Source: Paractinoplanes deccanensis (GTDB lineage: Bacteria > Actinomycetota > Actinomycetes > Mycobacteriales > Micromonosporaceae). From it: a DNA stretch of 64,000 nt. The notes below the pieces were generated by a model. The model did no database searches. It saw only the letters and a list, made by a program, of their open reading frames with translations, and was not told where the DNA came from. The stretch spans positions 1-64,000 of the forward strand of contig NZ_BOMI01000053.1 in assembly GCF_016862115.1 (NCBI RefSeq), given 5' to 3'. The translations under genes and the position numbers were made by a program. Positions 57,797 to 64,000 of the stretch are shown here, in pieces (within the stretch, counting starts at the first letter, position 1; each line of letters starts with the position of its first letter).

Positions 57797-58837
57797 ATGG
57801 CCACATCCGCCGAGGTTCGCACGGTGCTGGAAGTGCTTCGGAGCCATCCGCACAAACAGGGGTGGCAGACTTTCTACGGGGTTCTCCAAACGGCTTTCGT
57901 GGACGAAGAGGCGGCCGGCAGGGGCATCCTGACGCACGTTACCGCCGTGCACCACGAGAGCCGTCCGAACGCGACTGCGTCTCACTATGTCTCACTTCTC
58001 TGTATCGCATTGAAAGGCGTGATCGGCGATTGGCGTGATTCGCCGGTCCTCGACGAGAGCCTCGACATGTCACAAAGGGTGAAGTTGCTGACCGCAGCGG
58101 CCGAGGCTGGTGAAGACGAAATCCTCGATATCGTCCTCACCAAGCAGAATTCCTTTTCCGGCGCTCGGCGGTTCCTCGTTCCACAGATCATCGTCTCCCA
58201 TTTCGCGCATCGTCATGGGATACGCGTGCGCCTTGCCGATCTTGGCACCGGCGCCGGCCTTCTTCCGCGTCAGCTCAATGACCGCGCGAGCTTCGAGCGA
58301 TTCTCCCCTGATCTGACCTGGGAGAGCTGGAAGCCCTCATTCGTGGAGGTCGACTACGAGCAGCGTTGGGGGCTCGATCGGACATCCCCCAAGGAGGTCG
58401 ATTGGTTCCGGCAGTGTTACGGGCCGTCCGCCTACTATGACGACCGTTACGCCGAGCTCGTCTGGGCCTTCGAGCAGGAAGCGGTGAAGGGCGCCGCGCT
58501 GCACACCGAGAACCTGGATCTTCTCGACGCCGAAGCGGTCGCCCGCTTCGTTCACGAGCATCAGATCAACGTGGTGACCTGTAGCTTCGTGCTTTATCAA
58601 TGGAATCCGGCGGTGCGCAAGGACGTGATCAACGCTGTGGTCGGATCCCTCCGGGCGCCCGGTTTGTTCGTGAGCCTGGAGCCGACCGGTGACCTCCTGA
58701 CCCCGGGCGCCTCCATCCGGGTCTACCTGCCCGGCGACTCGTCACCGATCGAGGTCGGCACCGTCTCCGACGGGCACTGCATCGGCACCGTTGCCGCCGG
58801 GCCCGATTTCGATACGTTCCGGCGAGATCACCTGTAG
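57797..58837 (+). CDS. DUF2332 / SAM-methyltransferase-like protein
   Basis: A 346-aa cytoplasmic protein. Residues about 118-145 (RRFLVPQIIVSHFAHRHGIR then VRLADLGTGAGLLPRQLN) give a Rossmann-type strand and GxGxG loop like SAM-dependent methyltransferases. The following VEVDYEQRWGLDRTSPKEVD, WFRQCYGPSAYYDD and later VVTCSFVLYQWNPAVRKDVI resemble DUF2332, a methyltransferase-like family of unknown activity. No catalytic N/D-PP-Y motif is seen. GC content and codon use look lower in GC than in the flanking genes (AAT, TTT and GAA occur), hinting at acquisition. It leads a group of small and membrane proteins, with a 195-bp gap to the next gene. Confidence 0.7.
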   Translation: MATSAEVRTVLEVLRSHPHKQGWQTFYGVLQTAFVDEEAAGRGILTHVTAVHHESRPNATASHYVSLLCIALKGVIGDWRDSPVLDESLDMSQRVKLLTAAAEAGEDEILDIVLTKQNSFSGARRFLVPQIIVSHFAHRHGIRVRLADLGTGAGLLPRQLNDRASFERFSPDLTWESWKPSFVEVDYEQRWGLDRTSPKEVDWFRQCYGPSAYYDDRYAELVWAFEQEAVKGAALHTENLDLLDAEAVARFVHEHQINVVTCSFVLYQWNPAVRKDVINAVVGSLRAPGLFVSLEPTGDLLTPGASIRVYLPGDSSPIEVGTVSDGHCIGTVAAGPDFDTFRRDHL

Positions 58838-59033
58838 CCGTGTAGCGCCATTCGCTCAACCGCTCGCATGCCGCGAACCATGCCTAAGCTCCGCTGATAG
58901 CCGGAATGCGTCCTCCCAAAGGTTCATTGCAGGCCACTCGCGGACGCGCTTGTCGGGACGACAAGAGATCGTCCACACCGGCGCGGAATTGATCGAGAAA
59001 AGCGGGCTGGAAGCCGTGCGGTAGCGTGAATTC
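58838..59033. other. Intergenic stretch, no supported gene
   Basis: No coding signal. It ends with TAGCGT (59022-59027), 6 nt before the ATG at 59034, the -10 element of a probable leaderless transcript. Confidence 0.45.
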
Positions 59034-59438
59034 ATGGCGGCGCCGCCGGGGCAATCATTCGAAGACGTCGATCCGCGCCCGCCGCGACCGGAGCGACCAA
59101 GGGAACGCGTCCGCCGGTGGTGGAAATCCCGCCATCGGCATCCCTCCCTGCATTTCTGGCTGCTGTTCCAGGGGCTGCCGATGCTCGTCGGCTTCGGGAT
59201 CTTGTTTGTGCTGAACGGCACTCTCAACGGCTGGCGGCGTTCCTATGACGTCGCTCTCGCCATCACGTCGCCTGCCGACACATCCGTCCCCCAGCTCGCC
59301 TGGATATTGTCCTTGGCGGGCTGGATCGTCGCACCAGGAATCGCCGGCGCCGTGGCCGGATACGTGATCACCGCATCGATCGGCGCCCGGCGCAGAACCG
59401 ACATCAACAGTGCCTTCGCCGAGGACGACGATGGTTGA
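59034..59438 (+). CDS. Small two-helix membrane protein (DUF6313-like?)
   Basis: A 134-aa protein. A basic, Pro-rich cytoplasmic N-terminus (ERPRERVRRWWKSRHRHPSL, about 21-40) leads to helix one (about 42-61, FWLLFQGLPMLVGFGILFVL) and, after GWRRSYDVALAITSPADTSV, helix two (about 89-115, IAGAVAGYVITASIGARRR). The tail is acidic. The arrangement recalls DUF6313 of Streptomyces, from memory only. Start ATG 59034 is backed by the TAGCGT hexamer. It overlaps the next gene by 8 nt, so the two are coupled. Confidence 0.7.
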   Translation: MAAPPGQSFEDVDPRPPRPERPRERVRRWWKSRHRHPSLHFWLLFQGLPMLVGFGILFVLNGTLNGWRRSYDVALAITSPADTSVPQLAWILSLAGWIVAPGIAGAVAGYVITASIGARRRTDINSAFAEDDDG

Positions 59439-59751
59439 TCGCTTGATTCCCCGACTAGATCATCTCTGCAACAGCTTCAACGTCAGCGCCGACTTCGTCG
59501 ACAGGTTCGTCAAACAGCACGGCGAGGAGCACTGGGACCTGGCGGAGAAGCACTGGGAGGACATCGTGGCCCGTGTCCTGAACACCGATGCCGTCGATGT
59601 GAACGCGTCGCGCAGCCGAGCCGTGCACCAGGCCGTCACCGCGGCCGTCAGACTCCTGGAGGACGAGAGGTTGCGCGACCGCTGTCCCCTCTGCCCGGGC
59701 GATCGGAGACCCCCTTCGCGAAGGGCCTGGCTACATTGGTGGAGGCGGTAG
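59431..59751 (+). CDS. Small helical protein, function unknown
   Basis: A 106-aa soluble protein. LIPRLDHLCNSFNVSADFVD and FVKQHGEEHWDLAEKHWEDI are amphipathic helices, followed by VNASRSRAVHQAVTAAVRLL and a Cys pair (RCPLC) in a basic tail ending HWWRR. Not recognised. ATG 59431 is chosen since it lies within the end of the upstream gene (8-nt overlap), the usual coupling; ATG 59410 is also in frame. It stops 2 nt before the start of the hydrolase gene. Confidence 0.6.
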   Translation: MVDRLIPRLDHLCNSFNVSADFVDRFVKQHGEEHWDLAEKHWEDIVARVLNTDAVDVNASRSRAVHQAVTAAVRLLEDERLRDRCPLCPGDRRPPSRRAWLHWWRR

Positions 59752-59753
59752 AC

Positions 59754-61004
59754 ATGATGTCGGAACGGCACTCGGGCCCCTCCGGAAGTTTCCGAAGACT
59801 GACTCGCGATCTCCTCGGCCGGGCGCTGCCGGACGAACCCACCGGCGAGCTGGACAACCGGGCCAAGATGATTGCCGACGAGGTCAAGAAGGCCAGACTC
59901 CGCGACGGCCTGGCCAGCGGGGTCGAGGAGCAGTCGCTGGGCGGGCCGCAGCTTCCGGGCCGGTTCGCCTTCAACGCCGGGATGGCAGGCCCAGTCGTCG
60001 GCGCCCTCGTCGGACTGCTGCTTCTGCCCTACAGCAGTGTTGCGGCCCTGATCGCGGCGGCGATCGGCAGCGGCGTAGCGAGCCTGGCTCTCTACGGTGG
60101 CCTCCTGCGGCGCAAGCAGCTCACCGGTGTTGTCGAGGGGGCTCTTCAGATAACGCCGGACACCTTGCACGCGATCGATCCGGGCAATAAGAAGAAGGAC
60201 GGCGCGCTGCTGCACTACCTCGAGGCCCGAAGGGATTCCGAGGACCTCGTCATCCTGTTGCACGGCCTCGGCCTGGACGCGTCCGACTTCCGTACCTACC
60301 TGGCGGAGACGAAGTACCACGCCGTCGCCCTGACGTTGTACGGGTTCAACGTCGACGAGAAGGACGACGAGGACTATTCGCCGATCTCGCTGAAATCACA
60401 TGCCCGGCTCTTCGCCCTGGCCCTCAAGGAGCTGCAGACCAAGCATCCCGGCAAGCGTTTGTCGCTGGTCGGGTTCTCGGTCGGGGCGGACATCATCCTG
60501 ATGCTCTCGGATCTGGCCGGCGACGTGCTCCTGGGCCTGGACTTCCATCGAGTCCTGCTGCTGGACCCCAATGTGAACGCGAAGACCACGACGATCTCGA
60601 CGCGGATGGCCGGCATGAACCGCGAGCAACCCCTGGAACAGCTGCTCGAGGTTCTGAACGCGGCCGAGGGCATCGACGACCTGGTCTACCGCTGCGAATA
60701 CGTCGTCAAGACCGCCCAGAAGGACATCGCCCAGATTCAGCGGCACGCGAGCGAAATCAGCAGCTTCTGGAGGAGCGATCCAGGAACAGATCTCTTCATC
60801 AAATCCATGACCAAGCTCGGCAAGCTGGCCAGCGACATCTATGTCATCTTCTCGCTCGGCCAGAAGGAGCTGCTGGAAGGCTTGCAGGATCGCGCTGGGG
60901 AGTGTGGCCTGGGACGGGAGAACTTCCGCTGGGCGGCCTCGGGCCATTTCCAGCTGCTCGACCCCAGTTTCCTCCGCCGCCAGCTTGACCTCCTTCTGCG
61001 ATGA
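59754..61004 (+). CDS. Membrane-anchored alpha/beta hydrolase
   Basis: A 416-aa protein. A soluble N-terminal part (about 1-68) precedes two hydrophobic segments (about 75-98 and 99-113, PVVGALVGLLLLP and VAALIAAAIGSGVASLALYG). The hydrolase domain (about 130-415) has DLVILLHGLGLDASDFRTYL (oxyanion loop), LSLVGFSVGADIILMLSDL (Ser in GFSVG), RVLLLDPNVN and WAASGHFQLLDPSFL (His), a full triad. ATG 59754 has GGAGG 8 nt upstream. It overlaps a truncated paralogue by 4 nt (ATGA). The natural ester substrate is unknown. Confidence 0.8.
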   Translation: MMSERHSGPSGSFRRLTRDLLGRALPDEPTGELDNRAKMIADEVKKARLRDGLASGVEEQSLGGPQLPGRFAFNAGMAGPVVGALVGLLLLPYSSVAALIAAAIGSGVASLALYGGLLRRKQLTGVVEGALQITPDTLHAIDPGNKKKDGALLHYLEARRDSEDLVILLHGLGLDASDFRTYLAETKYHAVALTLYGFNVDEKDDEDYSPISLKSHARLFALALKELQTKHPGKRLSLVGFSVGADIILMLSDLAGDVLLGLDFHRVLLLDPNVNAKTTTISTRMAGMNREQPLEQLLEVLNAAEGIDDLVYRCEYVVKTAQKDIAQIQRHASEISSFWRSDPGTDLFIKSMTKLGKLASDIYVIFSLGQKELLEGLQDRAGECGLGRENFRWAASGHFQLLDPSFLRRQLDLLLR

Positions 61005-61692
61005 CCAGATCAGGGACGGAGGCGCAGGGCAGGCCGGCGCGATCACGGATCCCTCCCTGGTGGGCTATCGTGTCCGGCGCCGTCGGCGGTCTGCTCGGCA
61101 TCGTCACCAACCTGTACTCCGCGGAGTTCCTCGAGGCGCTGGAGAACTTCGGAGATCTGAACTCCGCTGTTGTCTCGGTCGTCCTTACCGCTGTCGTCGC
61201 ATGCGGATCGACGGCGGTCGTCTATCGATGGTCGATCAAACGCCGTCAGCAGAACGGGACGATACGCCGCCAGATCATCATTCCCGCGTCGGCGAGCGAG
61301 TTCGCCGACAACGCGGTCGACGAGCTAGTGGTAGGGCGCACCCTCCACTACCTGGAGACCAAGCGAGACTCCGCCGATCTGGTGGTCTTCCTGCCCGATC
61401 TGGGACTCGACGCCAACGATTTTCGCGCCTACATGGCGGAGAGCAAGTACCACTGCATCGCGCTGACGTTCCACGGATTCAACGACTTCGAGAAGGACGA
61501 CGATCGCTACGCGCCCATTTCGCTGGAGTCGCACATCGCGCTTCTCGGTTTCGCGCTCGACCGGCTGCACCGCTCCTCGAGCTGCTCAGGTCGGCGACGA
61601 CACTCGACGAGCTGCGTTATCTCTGCGAGGACCTGTACAAGATCCTCGACAAGGACGCCTTCCTCAAGGAGCGGCTCGAAGGTCTGCTGTAG
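61001..61692 (+). pseudogene. Deleted, frameshifted paralogue of the membrane hydrolase
   Basis: The first frame (61001 to about 61570) aligns with the upstream gene: a hydrophobic segment, then LHYLETKRDSADLVVFLPDL, GLDANDFRAYMAESKYHCIA and HGFNDFEKDDDRYAPISLES, ending FALDRLH. The frame then shifts and continues (about 61572-61692) as PLLELLRSATTLDELRYLCE then DLYKILDKDAFLKERLEGLL, which aligns with LEQLLEVLNAAEGIDDLVYR and the end of the sister gene. About 80 codons, including the GFSVG nucleophile and the acid, are gone. An intact tail stop at 61692 suggests a recent deletion. It overlaps the convergent DUF6188-like gene by 29 bp. Confidence 0.75.
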
Positions 61693-62071
61693 TCACCCCC
61701 GCGCCGGCGTTGGCCCAGACCGCCAGCTCGCCGCCCGGGAGGCAGACGATCAGCGGGCCGTCGGGGTTGGTGAAGGCCCACGACTCCACGTCCGGGTCGG
61801 GGCGGACCTCCAGGGCGGAGCCGGCGGCGAAGGTGACCGTCAGGGCGCCCGATTTGTCGGTGTGGGCGGTCTGGACGGCGTCGCCGAGGAAGGGGGCCAG
61901 GGCGTCCTCGTCGTGGGCGGCCGGGGTGACGCTGGTGCGGCCGGCCGGGGTGGTCAGGTGGGCGGCGGTCTCGATCAGGATCTGGCTGCCGCGGGAGAAG
62001 CTGAGGACGAGGGCGTCGCCCAGGCGCACGTAGTCCAGGTGCTGGCCGGCCAGGGGGATGAGCGGCGACAT
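61664..62071 (-). CDS. DUF6188-like protein
   Basis: A 135-aa cytoplasmic protein of beta strands. LAGQHLDYVRLGDALVLSFS, SQILIETAAHLTTPAGR, ALTVTFAAGSALEVRPDPDV and ESWAFTNPDGPLIVCLPGGE follow the layout of DUF6188 (conserved W-x-x-x-x-P-D-G segment), a family of unknown function. Recognition is from memory and moderate. The ATG at 62071 has GAGG 5 nt upstream; an earlier in-frame ATG at 62125 lacks one. It is divergent from the pectate lyase gene; a long dyad lies between them. Confidence 0.7.
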   Translation of the reverse strand: MSPLIPLAGQHLDYVRLGDALVLSFSRGSQILIETAAHLTTPAGRTSVTPAAHDEDALAPFLGDAVQTAHTDKSGALTVTFAAGSALEVRPDPDVESWAFTNPDGPLIVCLPGGELAVWANAGAGVTTADLRAAP

Positions 62072-62121
62072 GCGTACCTCGTTCGGGGGGTCGTCGGGAC
62101 CGTGACGGCAGGACCGTAGCG

Positions 62122-62152
62122 CCAAGTTTCATAAGGGGGCCTTAAAACTTGG
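62122..62152. promoter_or_regulatory. Double-arm palindrome upstream of the pectate lyase genes
   Basis: CCAAGTTT (62122-62129) pairs with AAACTTGG (62145-62152), and inside it TAAGG (62132-62136) pairs with CCTTA (62140-62144). The 31-bp element lies 50 bp upstream of the DUF6188-like start and about 180 bp upstream of the lyase start. Likely a repressor site; also able to form a hairpin. Confidence 0.55.
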
Positions 62153-62333
62153 GCCGGGATCCGCGGGCCGGTGGGGCGGGCGGACGGGTGCCGGAAAGGA
62201 TCTCTGCAACATTCCTGCAAATGGATTCCATTGACGCTGAGCGATTTAGCTCTTTATCTTCAGTTAAAGATTGAGCGCGCCGGCGTCATTTCATCGGGAA
62301 TTCGATCGCGACCAGGAAGCGCAAGGAATCAGC

Positions 62334-63881
62334 ATGCCCAAAATTCGATGGATCTCCCTGTCCTCGGTGGTGGCAGCCTCGGCCGTCGTGCTGAGCGCGG
62401 TCCTCAGTGGCCCGGCGTACGCGGAGACGCTCTTCAATGACAATTTCGACGACGGGAACGCGAACGGGTGGAGCCGCTCCGGCGGGTCCTGGTCGGTGGT
62501 CACCGACGGCACGCCCGCGTTCCGGCAGACCAGCACCAGCGCCAACGCCCGGGTGCTGGCCGGCGCCACCACCTGGGCCGACTACACGGTCAGCGCCCGG
62601 GTGAAGCCGATCGCGTTCGGCGCGACGAACCGCACGGTCGGCGTCGCCGCGCGGGTGCGGTCGTCCAGTGACTACTACGCGCTGGTGATCACCGGTGGCG
62701 GCGCGGTCCAGCTGCAACGGGTGGCCGGTGGCACGGCCACGGTGCTGGCGACGTACGCGGCCGGGTCCGGTGTCTGGCGCACGCTCGCGCTGACCGTGCA
62801 GGGGTCCGGCCTGACCGGGTCGATCGACGGGGTCGCAGTCGTGCGGGCCACGGACTCCGCTTACGGATCGGGGCGGATCGGGCTGGTGGCCTCGTACGCC
62901 AGCGCCTCGTTCGACGACGTCGTGGTGGACGCCTCCGGGCCCGGCACCGAGCCGACCCCGACCACGCCGCCACCCGCGGGAACGTGCCGGGTCACGGGCA
63001 CACCGACCGGTTTCGCGCAGGGCACCACCGGCGGGGCGGGCGGGCCGGCCGTCGCCGTGGACACCGCCGCCGAGCTGCTGAGCGCCATCGCCACCAGCGG
63101 CCCGCTCACCGTCTGCGTCAGCGGCATGATCACGCTGCCGGCCGGGATGTACGACGTCACCAGCGACAAGTCGATCGTCGGGGTCGGCTCGACCGCGGGC
63201 ATCACGGGCGGCGGCCTGAACATCGGCCTGCCGGTCTCGGATGTCACCACGCCACCGGCGAACGCCGTGCACAACGTCATCATCCAGAACCTGACGTTCC
63301 GCGGCGCCTCCGACGACTCCATCAACGTGCAGATGTTCAGCCACCACGTGTGGATCGACCACAACGACCTCGCGCAGGGCTACGACGGCCTGATCGACAT
63401 CAAGCGCGGCTCGTCGCTGGTGACCGTGTCGTGGAACCACACCCACCACCACACCAAGAACATGCTGCTGGGCCACGACGACGACAACGGCGCCCAGGAC
63501 ACCGGCCGGCTGAAGGTCACCTACCACCACAACTGGTTCGACGCGACGCCGCAGCGCAACCCCCGCGTGCGCTTCGGCGAGCCGGTGCACGTCTACAACA
63601 ACTACTACTTCCACAACACCGACACGGGCGTGGCCTGCCAGAACAACGCCGGGTGCCTGGTCGAGGGCAACTACTTCGACAACGTCGAGGAGCCAGTCAC
63701 CAACACGTACGCCGGTCCGGCCGGCCGCTGCGTCGCGCGCGACAACGTGTTCGCCGGCGAGTCGGGCGCCCCGGACTGCAGCGGCACCGTGCAGGAGCCG
63801 TCGGCGTACTACTCGTACACCCTGGACGACCCGAGCCAGGTGAAGGCCATCGTCACCGCGGGCGCGGGAGTGCTCCGATGA
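62334..63881 (+). CDS. Secreted pectate lyase (PL1) with N-terminal carbohydrate-binding-like domain
   Basis: A 515-aa secreted polysaccharide lyase that cleaves polygalacturonate by beta-elimination. Signal peptide about 1-30 (ASAVVLSAVLSGPAYA). The first domain (about 32-200, LFNDNFDDGNANGWSRSGGS to ASFDDVVVDAS) is a LamG/DUF1080-like jelly roll. A Thr/Pro linker leads to the PL1 beta-helix (about 215-515): VIIQNLTFRG, HHVWIDHNDLAQGYDGLIDI, VSWNHTHHHTKNMLLGHDDD and the catalytic Arg in PQRNPRVRFGEPVHVYNNYY. AAGGA lies 6 nt before ATG 62334. The stop overlaps the next start (ATGA), giving a two-gene pectinolytic operon. Confidence 0.94.
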   Translation: MPKIRWISLSSVVAASAVVLSAVLSGPAYAETLFNDNFDDGNANGWSRSGGSWSVVTDGTPAFRQTSTSANARVLAGATTWADYTVSARVKPIAFGATNRTVGVAARVRSSSDYYALVITGGGAVQLQRVAGGTATVLATYAAGSGVWRTLALTVQGSGLTGSIDGVAVVRATDSAYGSGRIGLVASYASASFDDVVVDASGPGTEPTPTTPPPAGTCRVTGTPTGFAQGTTGGAGGPAVAVDTAAELLSAIATSGPLTVCVSGMITLPAGMYDVTSDKSIVGVGSTAGITGGGLNIGLPVSDVTTPPANAVHNVIIQNLTFRGASDDSINVQMFSHHVWIDHNDLAQGYDGLIDIKRGSSLVTVSWNHTHHHTKNMLLGHDDDNGAQDTGRLKVTYHHNWFDATPQRNPRVRFGEPVHVYNNYYFHNTDTGVACQNNAGCLVEGNYFDNVEEPVTNTYAGPAGRCVARDNVFAGESGAPDCSGTVQEPSAYYSYTLDDPSQVKAIVTAGAGVLR

Positions 63882-64000
63882 GGCGGCGGACGCTGCTGGC
63901 GGCCACCGGCGCGGCCGCGGTCGCGGCGAGCCTGCCCCGCGAGGCGCACGCGGCCGCGGCGGGACCGGACGGGTTCGCGACGGTGCCCGGATACGGCCTC
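63878..64000 (+). CDS. Second secreted lyase, 5' end only (Tat signal; pectate lyase-like)
   Basis: Only 41 codons are visible. MRRRTLLAATGAAAVAASLP is a twin-arginine (Tat) signal, with AHAAAA as the likely cleavage region, and the mature start AGPDGFATVPGYGL matches the beginning of PL1 pectate lyases. The start overlaps the upstream stop as ATGA. It continues past the window, so the family is provisional. Confidence 0.7.
   Translation, partial: MRRRTLLAATGAAAVAASLPREAHAAAAGPDGFATVPGYGL

Noticed and set aside
57515-57932. Two small open frames in the region before the DUF2332-like gene
   Set aside because: They lack ribosome binding sites, and one overlaps the better-supported promoter and start at 57797.

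Overview
The window comes from a high-GC actinomycete, most likely Micromonosporaceae (Actinoplanes-like). The signs are very GC-rich third positions, GTG and TTG starts, large LuxR regulators of the LAL type, secreted multidomain proteins ending in carbohydrate-binding modules, and many genes whose only upstream signal is a TANNNT hexamer 6-8 nt before the start codon, which points to leaderless transcripts. I see no tRNA, rRNA, CRISPR array or intact insertion sequence. Function calls rest on reading the proteins by eye; no searches were run.

Region by region. 1-3.5 kb: 5' part of cytochrome c oxidase subunit I, a membrane Ser/Thr kinase and a divergent zinc-ribbon membrane protein. 3.5-3.8 kb: a frameshifted transposase remnant. 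3.9-10.9 kb: a minus-strand run of a secreted M6 metalloprotease, a membrane protein, a 112-aa protein and a DUF4132 protein. The membrane protein ends, and the small protein begins, with the same Gly/Gln/Asn motif, which resembles bacterial amyloid-signalling (RHIM-like) motifs. 11-17.7 kb: CopC fusion, MFS exporter with a divergent CGNR regulator, MutS-like remnant, HAD hydrolase, surface protein, and a small protein made almost wholly of heptads.

17.7-30.1 kb is the most interesting block: a minus-strand, translationally coupled operon related to the ebo (metabolite-traffic) clusters. In transcription order it holds a secreted PQQ-type sugar dehydrogenase with CBMs, a secreted ThuA/DUF1080 protein, myo-inositol phosphate synthase, UbiA-like EboC, a TIM-barrel sugar isomerase, EboA, TatD-like EboB, EboE, an EboF phosphatase and a polyprenyl diphosphate synthase. 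The gene set suggests synthesis and handling of a prenylated, possibly inositol-derived, envelope metabolite.

30.4-42.5 kb: secreted subtilase, LuxR/TrmB-like regulator, class A PBP, STAS anti-anti-sigma protein with a SigB/SigF-like promoter, enoyl-CoA hydratase-like protein, a luciferase-like monooxygenase operon with a divergent TetR regulator, and an alpha/beta hydrolase pair. 42.5-56.3 kb: a regulator-dense segment with three full LAL regulators, one short LAL-like regulator, a NarL-type LuxR protein, a CNB-fused thioredoxin-reductase-like enzyme, a GNAT/oxidoreductase pair and an HdeD protein with a 13-bp inverted repeat over its ribosome binding site. A related sequence motif lies in the LAL, luxR and hdeD upstream regions.

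56.4-64 kb: a beta-lactamase-family serine hydrolase, an accessory island (DUF2332/methyltransferase-like protein, two small proteins, a membrane alpha/beta hydrolase and its deleted paralogue), a DUF6188-like protein and two tandem pectate lyase genes, the second cut by the window end.
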